From NCBI RefSeq assembly GCF_003732705.1, contig NZ_MOBR01000020.1:124001-188000 (forward strand): 64,000 nt of DNA, written 5' to 3'. A program made the position numbers and the translations under genes. The notes under the pieces are model-generated. The model saw only the letters and a list, made by a program, of their open reading frames with translations. It made no database searches and was not told the origin of the DNA. Source of the stretch: Pseudomonas frederiksbergensis. GTDB lineage: Bacteria; Pseudomonadota; Gammaproteobacteria; Pseudomonadales; Pseudomonadaceae. Positions 44,784 through 53,680 of this stretch are shown here, one piece after another (positions within the stretch are counted from its first letter, which is position 1; every line of letters starts with the position of its first letter).

Positions 44784-45380
44784 TCAATCGCAGTGTTCGG
44801 GACGATCACGCTCGATCAGCGACAGATACTGTTCACGCGTACCGCCATTCAACGGTTTGATCAGGATGTCCACGCTATGGCTGAGTCTGCCCATCTCGAT
44901 CCCTTCGCGTGTTCGAACCTCGGCAAAACCGAGCGCACGCCAGAAGCGCCCGGCCTTCACGTTGCTGCGCACCACGCACAGGCGCAACCAATCGGCGCCA
45001 TTGGCGCGGGCCCAGGTTTCAACGTCGCGATACAGCGTCTGCGCGATGCCAGAGCCATGCAGGTCATTGGCAATGATGAACAGACCGATGTGCCACACCT
45101 TCGGCGCCAGCAAGTCCGAGACGAACTGCAACGCCGCCACTAACGGACGATCCTCGGCCTGATAGCCCAGCATCCAGTTTTTACTGAAGCTCCAGCCGGG
45201 TGGCAGTTCGCCGAGCAGTTCTTCGCGGGCCTTGTCGGGGCCCGCGGGTTCACCTTCGACGATCAGAAAGTAATCCGGATTGGCCTCGAAGAAGGCTTGC
45301 AGAAGCGTTGCATCCTCGACGGTCAGTTCACGCACGCCTATTTGCGAGGCGCTGCACAGTGGAAGTGCCGGTGTCTGCAT
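44784..45380 (-). CDS. GNAT-family N-acetyltransferase
   Basis: 198 aa. The acetyl-CoA site is the motif-A segment HIGLFIIANDLHGSGIAQTL (DLHGSGIA fits the Q/R-x-x-G-x-G/A rule), with LRLCVVRSNVKAGRFWRALG as motif B. The N-terminus has VRELTVEDATLLQAFFEANP, usual for the fold. The ATG at 45378-45380 follows GGAGACCCTC. It transfers an acetyl group to an unknown small molecule or protein. The DUF4349 gene lies 14 bp upstream on the same strand, so the two are likely cotranscribed. Confidence 0.86.
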   Translation of the reverse strand: MQTPALPLCSASQIGVRELTVEDATLLQAFFEANPDYFLIVEGEPAGPDKAREELLGELPPGWSFSKNWMLGYQAEDRPLVAALQFVSDLLAPKVWHIGLFIIANDLHGSGIAQTLYRDVETWARANGADWLRLCVVRSNVKAGRFWRALGFAEVRTREGIEMGRLSHSVDILIKPLNGGTREQYLSLIERDRPEHCD

Positions 45381-45394
45381 GAGGGTCTCCTGGC

Positions 45395-46189
45395 TCAGGT
45401 GCGCCGACGAACAAACTTGCGCCACAGCCAGACCCACAGCATCAACAGCGGAAAGGCCAGGATCAGGAACGGCAGCGCGTAACTGCCTTTTTCCAATGCG
45501 TCGACGGCGCCATCGGCCAGGTTGTCCAGCAAGTTGCTGAACGCTTGGCTCAGGTGCGACGAGCGACTGCTGGCGCCGGTCGGCTGGAACGACAGGGTCA
45601 CCCGATTGGTGTCGAGTCGGCGCTGATGCCCGGCGGCCACCTGGGCCAGGGCTTGCAGGTCGTTTTCGATGCCGGCCTGTTCCTTGCTCAGGGCGATCAG
45701 GTCGGTGACGCTGATGTCTTTGCGGCTGGCCAGTTGGTCCAGGCGCTGTTGCTGGGCCTGGAGGCGTTCCTGACGGCGGCGGGTGTCGTCCACGGCATCG
45801 GCCAGGTCTTCGGCGGTGGTGACTCGCTGGCCCATTTCACCGCCCTCGGCGGCCATGGCGACCAACGGCTCGACACCGACGGGGGCGATGCGCAAGGTGA
45901 TCTCGGCCCGGCCGGCGCCTTGCTCGATGCGCAACACATTACAGGCGCCGAAGCGCGCGGTTTCGCAAGCCTCGCGGGTGGCCTGCAAGCGCGGCGCGAT
46001 TTGCGCTTGTGGCAGCAATAACTGCACATCATGCTCATAGGCGAGCATCGCGCCGCCCCGTCCTTGTTCACCGGCTAGACTGGCCGATGACGGCCGTTCG
46101 CTCGGCGAGCAGCCGCCCAAGGCCAGGCAGGCCAGAACAAACCAATAGACGCGAGGCAGTGAGGCGGGTTTGCCATCCGGTTGGCGCAT
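45395..46189 (-). CDS. DUF4349 lipoprotein
   Basis: 264 aa. Lipobox LALGGC with Cys27; a conserved middle portion; a coiled coil with many Gln/Arg (RRRQERLQAQQQRLDQLASR, about 135-185); and a C-terminal membrane helix ALPFLILAFPLLMLWVWLW followed by RKFVRRRT. This is the DUF4349 layout: lipid anchor at one end and membrane span at the other. Function unknown. It precedes the GNAT gene. Confidence 0.82.
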   Translation of the reverse strand: MRQPDGKPASLPRVYWFVLACLALGGCSPSERPSSASLAGEQGRGGAMLAYEHDVQLLLPQAQIAPRLQATREACETARFGACNVLRIEQGAGRAEITLRIAPVGVEPLVAMAAEGGEMGQRVTTAEDLADAVDDTRRRQERLQAQQQRLDQLASRKDISVTDLIALSKEQAGIENDLQALAQVAAGHQRRLDTNRVTLSFQPTGASSRSSHLSQAFSNLLDNLADGAVDALEKGSYALPFLILAFPLLMLWVWLWRKFVRRRT

Positions 46190-46336
46190 ATTCTTTCCTT
46201 GAAGTGTGCAACGGGACGTCGGCAGTGCGTCCCGGGATGGCGCATCTTACCTGCATCATTCGGCCAAATGGCAGGGAACATGCTCCCGTGGCCAGCCGTC
46301 TACCGACTGACAGTTTGATCGCCGGGAGGGCGCGAC

Positions 46337-46960
46337 ATGTATCAGCTTTACGGACACCCGAATTCCGGTGCGGCGGCGATCGAAGCCGCCCTCGAACTCT
46401 GCGCGATTCCTTATCGCTTCATCGACGTGGCCGCGTCTGCCGAGGCCGCGCATGCGCTGGAAAAACTCAACCCGCTCAAGCAGATTCCAGCCCTGGAACT
46501 GCCCGACGGCAGCATCCTCACCGAAAGCGCGGCGATCCTGATTCACTTGGGCCTGACCTTTCCCTCGTCGGGCCTGTTGCCGGACGACCCGATAGAACGT
46601 GATCAAGCCATTCGCGGCCTGGTGTACATCGTCAGCAATTGCTATTCGGCCATCGGCATCATCGACTATCCCGAGCGCTGGTTGATCGAGGCGGATGAGG
46701 CGTCCAGGGAAAACCTCATGGCCGGCGCCCGTGCACGACTGCACTGGAGTTGGGAGGTGTTTGCCGATGAGTTTTCCGGCGAGCTGTACCTGGGCGAAGA
46801 AACGCCGGGGGCGCTGGATGTGCTGGCGGCAGTGGTGTCGCGCTGGGCCGGCAGCCGCGAGCATTTACGCAACGCCCGGCCCGGGTTCTATGCCTGGCTG
46901 ACGCGAATTGATCGGCATCCGACCTTGGCGCCAGTCTTCGCCAGGCATTGGCCGACCTGA
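46337..46960 (+). CDS. Glutathione S-transferase family protein
   Basis: 207 aa. The N-terminal thioredoxin-like domain is MYQLYGHPNSGAAAIEAALE with LKQIPALELPDGSILTESAA, carrying the cis-proline and the glutathione-contact acid/serine pair. An all-helical C-domain (about 85-205) follows. It differs from the GST at 35408, so the window carries two separate GST subfamilies. The ATG at 46337 follows GGGAGGGCGCGAC. Substrate unknown. Confidence 0.85.
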   Translation: MYQLYGHPNSGAAAIEAALELCAIPYRFIDVAASAEAAHALEKLNPLKQIPALELPDGSILTESAAILIHLGLTFPSSGLLPDDPIERDQAIRGLVYIVSNCYSAIGIIDYPERWLIEADEASRENLMAGARARLHWSWEVFADEFSGELYLGEETPGALDVLAAVVSRWAGSREHLRNARPGFYAWLTRIDRHPTLAPVFARHWPT

Positions 46961-46973
46961 ACTTACAGCGACC

Positions 46974-47072
46974 TCCCGTAGGAGCAAAGCTTGCTCGCGA
47001 AAGCGGTGTGTCAGCCAAATCTATAGCAACTGACACACCGCTTTCGCGAGCAAGCTTCGCTCCTACAGGGGG
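46974..47072. repeat. REP inverted pair, GTAGGAGC type
   Basis: Type A pair between the convergent GST and CBS genes. It reaches almost to the CBS stop codon. Confidence 0.87.
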
Positions 47073-47076
47073 AACA

Positions 47077-47517
47077 TCATTCCCCGCGAATGTACTGCTC
47101 CAACTGTCGAATCAATTCCGCCTGTTCGGCAATCGCTTCCTTGACCAGGTCACCAATCGACAACAAGCCCAGCAGCTTACCGTTTTCCACCACCGGCAAG
47201 TGCCGCAGGCGTTTGTCGGACATGATGCCCATGCAGGTTTCGACGCTTTGATGGGTGTCCACGGTAATCACCGGCGACACCATGATTTCGCTGACTGGCG
47301 TGCCGACCGAGGACCGCCCCTTGAGCACCAGTTTGCGCGCGTAATCACGCTCACTGATGATGCCCACGACCTCGCCATTCGCCAGCACCGGCAGCGCACC
47401 GACGTTTTTCGCGGCCATGACCATCAGCGCTTCCAACACCATTTGATGCGGGGCGATGGTATGGACTTCGTGGTTTTCATCGGCCTTTAACTTGAGCAGT
47501 TGGGCGACGGTTTTCAT
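47077..47517 (-). CDS. Tandem CBS-domain protein
   Basis: 146 aa consisting of two CBS domains (about 8-62 and 75-132): VLEALMVMAAKNVGALPVL with GEVVGIISERDYARK, then VETCMGIMSDKRLRHLPVV with GKLLGLLSIGDLV. CBS pairs bind adenosyl ligands such as AMP, ATP or SAM and act as regulators. No catalytic domain is attached, so it is a stand-alone regulator of unknown partner. The ATG at 47515-47517 is chosen; upstream in-frame sequence is not conserved-looking. Confidence 0.88.
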   Translation of the reverse strand: MKTVAQLLKLKADENHEVHTIAPHQMVLEALMVMAAKNVGALPVLANGEVVGIISERDYARKLVLKGRSSVGTPVSEIMVSPVITVDTHQSVETCMGIMSDKRLRHLPVVENGKLLGLLSIGDLVKEAIAEQAELIRQLEQYIRGE

Positions 47518-47610
47518 GGCGGCTTCTCTGGTGTTGTGATTGTTCTTGAAGAATCGTAGACGCAAGCCTTCAGGGCAAGGCAGAAAGCGGCAGATAACGC
47601 GCAAAAAACG

Positions 47611-48519
47611 TCATTCGGCGGTTTTTCTTCCGCAAACCTCGCGAACCAAGTCAATAAACGCGCGCAAACCGGCGGGTACGTGGCGGTTGGCCGGGTAGTA
47701 CAGGCACAGGCCGGGGTAGGGCGGCAGCCAGTCTTGCAGCACCCGAATCAGCCGACCGGCGGCCAGATGCCCGGCAATTGAGTGTTCGCTGGTACAGGCC
47801 AGTCCGACGCCCTGAAGCGCCGCGTCAACGATCAGTTGATGGCTGTCGAGGGTCAGCGGGCCGTTGACGTCGATGATCTGCTGCTGGCCACGTTTTTCGA
47901 ATTCCCAACGGTACAGCGTGCCGCTGGCAAATCGCGTGCGAATGCAGCTGTGCCCGGCCAGGTCTGTCGGTGAACGGGGTTTGCCATGGCGGGCGAAATA
48001 GTCGGGCGAACCGACCACCGCAAACTGCAACGGCGGACTGCAAGGCACGGCAATCATGTCCAGGGGCACGCTGTCGGCCAGGCGAATGCCGGCGTCGAAA
48101 CCGTCGGCGACAATGTCCACCAACCCGCTGTCGGTGACGATGTCCAGGCGCATGTCCGGGTAACGCTTGAGGAACTCAACCACCACCGGCGTCATGATCA
48201 TCTGCACCGCGGCTTCGGAGGCGTTGATGCGCAGGGTGCCGCTCGGGGTGTCACGAAACTGGTTCACCGCTTCCATTGCCGCCGAGATCTCGTGCAACGC
48301 CGGCCGCACCCGGGCCAGAAACTGCTCGCCGGCCTCCGACAGCGACACACTGCGAGTGGTGCGATTGAACAACCGCACGCCCATGCGCTGCTCCAGCGCG
48401 GCGATGGCATGGCTCATGGCCGAAGGCGACATGCCCAGCTCATCCGCGGCACGGCGGAAACTGCGGTGGGTCGAAACGGCGACTACCGCGTTGAGTTCCA
48501 GCAAACCCATCTTTTGCAT
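47611..48519 (-). CDS. LysR-family transcriptional regulator, divergent from an SDR gene
   Basis: 302 aa. The helix-turn-helix is VAVSTHRSFRRAADELGMSP with SAMSHAIAALEQRMGVRLF (about 10-55), followed by the LTTR effector domain with IRLADSVPLDMIAVP. The start MQKMGLLELNAV has two nearby Met codons. It is divergent from the SDR gene across about 210 bp containing a REP pair, the usual LysR/target arrangement, so regulation of that SDR is likely but inferred. Confidence 0.88.
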   Translation of the reverse strand: MQKMGLLELNAVVAVSTHRSFRRAADELGMSPSAMSHAIAALEQRMGVRLFNRTTRSVSLSEAGEQFLARVRPALHEISAAMEAVNQFRDTPSGTLRINASEAAVQMIMTPVVVEFLKRYPDMRLDIVTDSGLVDIVADGFDAGIRLADSVPLDMIAVPCSPPLQFAVVGSPDYFARHGKPRSPTDLAGHSCIRTRFASGTLYRWEFEKRGQQQIIDVNGPLTLDSHQLIVDAALQGVGLACTSEHSIAGHLAAGRLIRVLQDWLPPYPGLCLYYPANRHVPAGLRAFIDLVREVCGRKTAE

Positions 48520-48608
48520 TGTGCTGTTTCCTGCATCAGTTCATCCCATATTAGCCCGATTGTTTGAAGGATGGCTGGCGCCTACCTTGATCCCGAACTC
48601 ACCACCAA

Positions 48609-48709
48609 TCCCCTGTAGGAGCGAAGCTTGCTCGCGAAAGCGGTGTTTCAGTCAAATCAATGCCAGCTGACACACCGCCTTCGCGAGCAAGCTTCGCTCC
48701 TACAAGGGA
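48609..48709. repeat. REP inverted pair, GTAGGAGC type
   Basis: Type A pair within the divergent LysR/SDR gap. Confidence 0.87.
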
Positions 48710-48733
48710 CATCATCTTGATCGGGAATTTCTC

Positions 48734-49567
48734 ATGACCCAGACCGTCCTCATCACCGGCGCCTCCACCGGCTTCGGCCAATCCGCCGCGCAATTGTTTG
48801 CAGCCCAGGGCTGGAACGTCATCGCTACCATGCGCGACCCTTGCGCCGGTGCAGCACTGGCAACCCTCGACAACGTCTTGGTGACCCGCCTCGACGTCCA
48901 GGATCCTGCCAGCATCGACACCGCGATTGCCGCAGGAGTCGAGCGTTTCGGCCAAATCGATGTGTTGGTCAATAACGCCGGTTTCGGCCTGTTCGGCGTG
49001 TTCGAAGGCACCTCCCGGGAGAAAATCCGCGAGCAGTTCGACGTCAATGTCTTCGGCGTGATGGACGTGACCCGGGCGATCCTGCCGCATATGCGTCAGC
49101 GCCGGGCCGGGGTAATCATCAATGTCAGTTCCGGCGCCGGGGTGTTTGGCTTGCCGATGATTTCGGCCTACAACGCCAGCAAGTTTGCGCTGGAAGGGTT
49201 TTGCGAGTCGCTGTCCTATGAACTGGCATCGCAGAACATCACCGTAAAAATCGTCGAGCCGGGCGGGGTGGTCAGCACCGGGTTTGGTTCACGCTCGGCG
49301 GCCGAGGCCGCACAACTGAGCACGCCGGGGGATTACGACGCATTTGTCGGCGCCGCGCTGAAGGCATTCGAAGGGTTGCGCGGGGAACGCCTGGCCACTT
49401 CCGAGGATGTGGCGCAGGTGATTGTCGATGCGGCGAGTGACGGGACTGACCGCTTGCGCTACGTGGCGACCCAGGATATCGAGCCGCTGGTGAAAGCGCG
49501 GCGGGAAACGTCGGAGGTGGAATACATGGCGATGATGCGCGGCAAGTTTTCTTCAGGCATTCGCTGA
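48734..49567 (+). CDS. Short-chain dehydrogenase/reductase (classical SDR)
   Basis: 277 aa. The cofactor site is VLITGASTGFG (5-15), NNAGFG follows at 80-85, and the catalytic Tyr146/Lys150 are in SAYNASK with Ser132-133 in VSSG. The C-terminal part (VKIVEPGGVVSTGFGSRS) is typical of SDRs that act on steroid-like or other small carbonyls. The protein is an NAD(P)-dependent oxidoreductase of unknown substrate, probably controlled by the divergent LysR gene. Confidence 0.88.
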   Translation: MTQTVLITGASTGFGQSAAQLFAAQGWNVIATMRDPCAGAALATLDNVLVTRLDVQDPASIDTAIAAGVERFGQIDVLVNNAGFGLFGVFEGTSREKIREQFDVNVFGVMDVTRAILPHMRQRRAGVIINVSSGAGVFGLPMISAYNASKFALEGFCESLSYELASQNITVKIVEPGGVVSTGFGSRSAAEAAQLSTPGDYDAFVGAALKAFEGLRGERLATSEDVAQVIVDAASDGTDRLRYVATQDIEPLVKARRETSEVEYMAMMRGKFSSGIR

Positions 49568-49586
49568 GATTTTTTAACTTCAGGAA

Positions 49587-49754
49587 CCACCCCTCACCCC
49601 AGCCCTCTCCCCAAAGGGGAGAGGGGGAAAGGGAGCCGATCTCTGTCGCTTTCAAAACCTGAGTTCGACTCGATTTTTCAGGTCGATGTAACTCGTGAAT
49701 ACAACTCGGTCGGCTCCCTCTCTCCTCTGGGGAGAGGGCTGGGGTGAGGGGTGG
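49587..49754. repeat. Large inverted repeat with nested hairpins
   Basis: Outer arms CCACCCCTCACCCCAGCCCT and AGGGCTGGGGTGAGGGGTGG are perfect complements. Inside each lies a CTCTCCCC/GGGGAGAG-type hairpin, and the inner segments GGGAGCCGA and TCGGCTCCC also pair. It occupies most of the gap between the SDR and polB genes. It resembles a widespread Pseudomonas intergenic repeat, different from the REPs. Confidence 0.85.
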
Positions 49755-49842
49755 ATCTAAAGCTTGCCCAAAGCCATAACCCCCACGCTATCCCCCTCGA
49801 TCCCGCGTAGAATTGCGCCTTGAATCAAATCTAGAGGTTGCA

Positions 49843-52206
49843 GTGGTGGATTTACAGCAGGGCTTCGTCCTGACCCGGCATTGGCGCGATACCCCGGCCG
49901 GCACGGAAGTCGAGTTCTGGCTGGCGACCGATGCCGGTCCCCGGCGCATCCGCCTGCCTCATCAACCGTCGGTGGCGTTTATCCCGGCCGAGCAGCGCGA
50001 GCAGGCCGAAACCGTGCTGCGTGGCGAAAAGAACGTAGAGCTGCGGCCCCTGGCCCTGCTGGACTTCGAGCATCGTCCAGTGCTGGGCCTGTATTGCCAG
50101 CAGCACGGTCAGTTGATGCGTCTGGAAACCGCGCTGCGCAAGGCCGGGGTCGAGATGTTCGAGGCCGACGTGCGCCCGCCGGAACGCTACATGATGGAGC
50201 GTTTCATCACCGCGCCCGTGCAATTCGGCGGCACGCCCAGCGCCGACGGGCTGCTGCTCGACGCGCAAATGAAACCGGCCCCCGGTTACCGGCCGAACCT
50301 GCGGCTGGTGTCCCTGGACATCGAAACCACCGCTCAAGGCGAGTTGTATTCCATCGCGCTGGAAGGCTGCGGCGAGCGTCAGGTCTACATGCTCGGCCCG
50401 CCGAATGGCGACGCCAGCGCCGTGGATTTCCAGCTCGAATACTGCGACTCCCGAACCCTGCTGCTGAAAAAACTCAACGAGTGGTTCGCCCGACACGACC
50501 CCGACGCGATCATCGGCTGGAACGTCGTGCAGTTCGACTTGCGCGTGCTCCACGAACACGCCCGGCGCCTCGCGGTGCCGCTGAAACTGGGGCGTGGCGG
50601 CGAAGAGATGCAGTGGCGCGAACACGGCAGCCGCAACCATTACTTCGCCGCAGCCGCCGGACGATTGATCATCGATGGCATCGAATCCCTGCGCTCGGCG
50701 ACCTGGAGTTTCCCTTCATTCAGCCTGGAAAACGTCGCGCAAACCCTGCTCGGCGAAGGCAAGGCGATCAGCACGCCGTACCAGCGCATGGACGAAATCA
50801 ACCGCATGTTTGCCGAGGACAAACCGGCGCTCGCCACCTACAACCTCAAGGACTGCGAACTGGTCACGCGGATTTTCGCCAAGACCGAGTTGCTGACCTT
50901 CCTGCTGGAGCGGGCCAGCGTCACCGGGTTGCCGGCGGATCGCAGCGGTGGTTCGGTGGCGGCGTTCACGCATTTGTATATGCCGCTGATGCACCGCCAG
51001 GGCTTCGTCGCACCGAACCTCGGCGGCAAGCCACCAGAGGCCAGTCCTGGCGGATTTGTCATGGATTCGCAACCGGGGCTGTACGAATCGGTTTTGGTGC
51101 TCGATTACAAGAGCCTCTACCCATCGATCATCCGCACCTTCCTGATTGACCCGGTGGGGCTGATCGAGGGCCTCAAGCACCCCGATGACAGCGAGTCGGT
51201 GCCAGGCTTTCGCGGTGCGCGTTTTTCCCGCACCCGGCATTGCCTGCCGGCCATCGTCGCCCGGGTCGCCGAGGGGCGCGAAACCGCCAAGCGTGAACAC
51301 AACGCGCCGCTGTCCCAAGCCCTGAAAATCATCATGAACGCCTTCTACGGCGTGCTCGGTTCCAGCGGTTGCCGGTTCTTCGATACGCGACTGGCGTCGT
51401 CCATCACCCTGCGCGGCCACGAAATCATGCTGCGCACCCGCCAATTGATCGAAGCCCAGGGCCACGCGGTGATTTACGGCGACACCGACTCGACCTTCGT
51501 CTGGCTGCGTCGCGCCCACGGTCAGGAAGAAGCGGCGCAGATCGGCCGCGCCCTGGTGGATCACGTCAACCAATGGTGGCGCGAACATGTGCAGCAGCAA
51601 TACGGTCTGGAAAGTGCGCTGGAGTTGCAGTTCGAAACCCACTACAAACGCTTCCTGATGCCGACCATTCGCGGGGCCGAGGAGGGCAGCAAGAAGCGTT
51701 ACGCCGGGCTGGTCACCCGCGCCGATGGCACCGACGAAATGATCTACAAGGGCCTGGAAACCGTGCGCACCGACTGGTCGCTGCTGGCCCGGCAATTTCA
51801 GCAGGAGCTGTACTCGCGGATCTTCCATCGCCAGCCGTATCAGGACTATGTGCGCGACTACGTGCGCAAGACCCTGGCGGGGGCGTTCGATGATCGGCTG
51901 GTCTACCGCAAACGCCTGCGCCGCACCCTCGATGACTATGAACGCAACGTGCCGCCCCATGTGCGAGCGGCGCGGATGGCTGACGCCTATAACGATGAGC
52001 GGGGGCGGCCGCGGCAATATCAGAACGGCGGCTGGATCAGCTACGTGATCACCGTTTCCGGGCCCGAGCCGCTGGAAATCCGCAGTGCGCCGATCGACTA
52101 CGACCACTACGTCACCCGGCAACTGCAACCGGTGGCCGATGCGATCCTGCCGTTTGTCGATGACGACTTTTCAACCCTGATTGGTGGGCAGTTGGGCCTG
52201 TTTTAA
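49843..52206 (+). CDS. polB: DNA polymerase II (family B)
   Basis: 787 aa, the normal length for Pseudomonas PolB. 3'-5' exonuclease motifs: Exo [11 protein letters not shown] (157-166) and Exo [13 protein letters not shown] (223-233). Polymerase motifs: [10 protein letters not shown] (421-430), [13 protein letters not shown] (495-507) and the catalytic YGDTDSTF (545-552). It acts in translesion synthesis and replication restart. Start is GTG at 49843, with an adjacent GTG at 49846, 5-8 bp after AGAGG; no ATG is available. I saw no convincing LexA box. The last 36 bp overlap the convergent DUF1810 gene. Confidence 0.95.
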   Translation: MVDLQQGFVLTRHWRDTPAGTEVEFWLATDAGPRRIRLPHQPSVAFIPAEQREQAETVLRGEKNVELRPLALLDFEHRPVLGLYCQQHGQLMRLETALRKAGVEMFEADVRPPERYMMERFITAPVQFGGTPSADGLLLDAQMKPAPGYRPNLRLVSLDIETTAQGELYSIALEGCGERQVYMLGPPNGDASAVDFQLEYCDSRTLLLKKLNEWFARHDPDAIIGWNVVQFDLRVLHEHARRLAVPLKLGRGGEEMQWREHGSRNHYFAAAAGRLIIDGIESLRSATWSFPSFSLENVAQTLLGEGKAISTPYQRMDEINRMFAEDKPALATYNLKDCELVTRIFAKTELLTFLLERASVTGLPADRSGGSVAAFTHLYMPLMHRQGFVAPNLGGKPPEASPGGFVMDSQPGLYESVLVLDYKSLYPSIIRTFLIDPVGLIEGLKHPDDSESVPGFRGARFSRTRHCLPAIVARVAEGRETAKREHNAPLSQALKIIMNAFYGVLGSSGCRFFDTRLASSITLRGHEIMLRTRQLIEAQGHAVIYGDTDSTFVWLRRAHGQEEAAQIGRALVDHVNQWWREHVQQQYGLESALELQFETHYKRFLMPTIRGAEEGSKKRYAGLVTRADGTDEMIYKGLETVRTDWSLLARQFQQELYSRIFHRQPYQDYVRDYVRKTLAGAFDDRLVYRKRLRRTLDDYERNVPPHVRAARMADAYNDERGRPRQYQNGGWISYVITVSGPEPLEIRSAPIDYDHYVTRQLQPVADAILPFVDDDFSTLIGGQLGLF

Positions 52207-52641
52207 GTCCAGCAGTGATAGCGTCCAGTCATCCTGAATGCCGTGGAAATAGCGGTCCAGTGCCTTATGGAACACGCTGCCGTCGGGGGCGATCTGGGCG
52301 AACAGGGTCATGGAGGAATGAAACTTGAGATCATCGGGATGGCCGAAAATCTCGGCGATCGAGCGTTTTTTCAGGTTCAACACCAATTGGGTGCAGGTGC
52401 GCAGACGTGGACCCAATAGTGGGTGATTCAAGTAGGCCGCCGCTTCTTCGGCGCAGGTGATGGCAAAGTGGCGGGACATCTCGCTGCCGCCGAGCCCGGC
52501 AATCTGCGGAAAGATGAACCACATCCAGTGCCGGCGCTTCTGGCCGGCGCGCAATTCCTCTTGAACTCTTTCGAACACCGGGTCCTGTGCCTGGACAAAG
52601 CGTGGCAGATTGAACGAGTCGAGCGGATCGGTGCTTCTCAT
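52171..52641 (-). CDS. DUF1810 family protein
   Basis: 156 aa. The family pattern is clear: [39 protein letters not shown] and [18 protein letters not shown]1810 proteins have a calpastatin-like/NADAR-related alpha fold and unknown function. The C-terminal 11 codons are antisense to the end of polB (36-bp overlap), so both genes end inside each other. The aldo/keto reductase gene ends 28 bp upstream on the same strand. Confidence 0.87.
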   Translation of the reverse strand: MRSTDPLDSFNLPRFVQAQDPVFERVQEELRAGQKRRHWMWFIFPQIAGLGGSEMSRHFAITCAEEAAAYLNHPLLGPRLRTCTQLVLNLKKRSIAEIFGHPDDLKFHSSMTLFAQIAPDGSVFHKALDRYFHGIQDDWTLSLLDLKQAQLPTNQG

Positions 52642-52669
52642 TCCGAAGCCCTCTACAGGTCGCGATGGC

Positions 52670-53491
52670 TCAGACCATGGCCAACCGCTGCTTACGTTGT
52701 GGCGCGTGAAACGCGTGGTCCAGCGCCTCCAGATCCGTCGCTTCCAGCTTCAACTGCGCGGCTTGCGCATTGAGCGTCACGTGCTCGGGTCGGACCGCTT
52801 TGGGAATGGCGATGACACTGTCCTGACGCAGTATCCATGCCAGTGCTACCTGGGCCGGTGTCGCCTCGTGACGGGCGGCCACCTGCTTGAGCGTAGAGTT
52901 GACCAGCATATGCCCACCTTGACCGATGGGACAGTAGGCCATGACCGGCAGTTGCTGTTGTTCGCACCAGGGCAGCAGGTCGAATTCGATGCCGCGTTCT
53001 TCCAGGTTGTACAGCACCTGATTGGTGGCGCAGGCCGGTGCGGCCAGTTCCTGCAGGTCATCGACGTCGAAATTGGACACACCCCAACGGCCGATCTTGC
53101 CCTCTTCGCGCAGGCGTTCGAAGGCTTCGACGGTTTCTTCCAAGGGGTATTGGCCGCGCCAGTGCAGCAGGTATAGATCGATGTAATCGGTGTTCAAGCG
53201 CCGCAGGCTGCGCTCGCAGGCCTGGGGAATGCCTTTGCGGCTGGCGTTGTGCGGGTAGACCTTACTGACCAGAAAGACCTGATCGCGCAGACCACCGATG
53301 GCTTCCCCCACCACCTCTTCGGCACCGCCCTCGGCGTACATTTCGGCGGTGTCGATCAGCGTCATGCCCAGCTCGATGCCCTGGCGCAGGGCCGCGACTT
53401 CATTACGGTGCGCCGAGCGATCCTCGCCCATGCGCCAGGTGCCCTGGCCGATGATCGGTACCTGAACGCCGGCCAGTTCAAGGGTCCGCAT
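52670..53491 (-). CDS. Aldo/keto reductase
   Basis: 273 aa. The catalytic tetrad is present: Asp47 and Tyr52 (LIDTAEMYAEG), Lys77 (LVSKVYP) and His110 (DLYLLHWRG). The TIM-barrel C-terminus has the cofactor segment VIAIPKAVRPEHVTLNAQA. It reduces aldehydes or ketones with NADPH; it resembles the YeaE/diketogulonate-reductase-like group rather than the potassium-channel beta type. It could share a transcript with the downstream DUF1810 gene. Confidence 0.88.
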   Translation of the reverse strand: MRTLELAGVQVPIIGQGTWRMGEDRSAHRNEVAALRQGIELGMTLIDTAEMYAEGGAEEVVGEAIGGLRDQVFLVSKVYPHNASRKGIPQACERSLRRLNTDYIDLYLLHWRGQYPLEETVEAFERLREEGKIGRWGVSNFDVDDLQELAAPACATNQVLYNLEERGIEFDLLPWCEQQQLPVMAYCPIGQGGHMLVNSTLKQVAARHEATPAQVALAWILRQDSVIAIPKAVRPEHVTLNAQAAQLKLEATDLEALDHAFHAPQRKQRLAMV

Positions 53492-53567
53492 GAAAAACCT
53501 CCTCAGTGAAACGCAATCGATACTTCAGTGGGCAGCAGAATAGCCCATGGGTTCCCTAGGCCAAAAC

Positions 53568-53664
53568 CGGTAGGAGCAAAGCTTGCTCGCGATTGCGGTC
53601 TGACATTCAACGTTGATGTTGAATGACACGGCCTTATCGCGAGCAAGCTTTGCTCCTACCGGGG
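53568..53664. repeat. REP inverted pair, GTAGGAGC type
   Basis: Type A pair. The outer ends read CCGGTAGGAGC / GCTCCTACCGG, a base change relative to the usual CTGTAGGAGC that is matched by the complementary change in the other arm. Confidence 0.87.
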
Positions 53665-53680
53665 AGGGTGTGGCTCGGGG

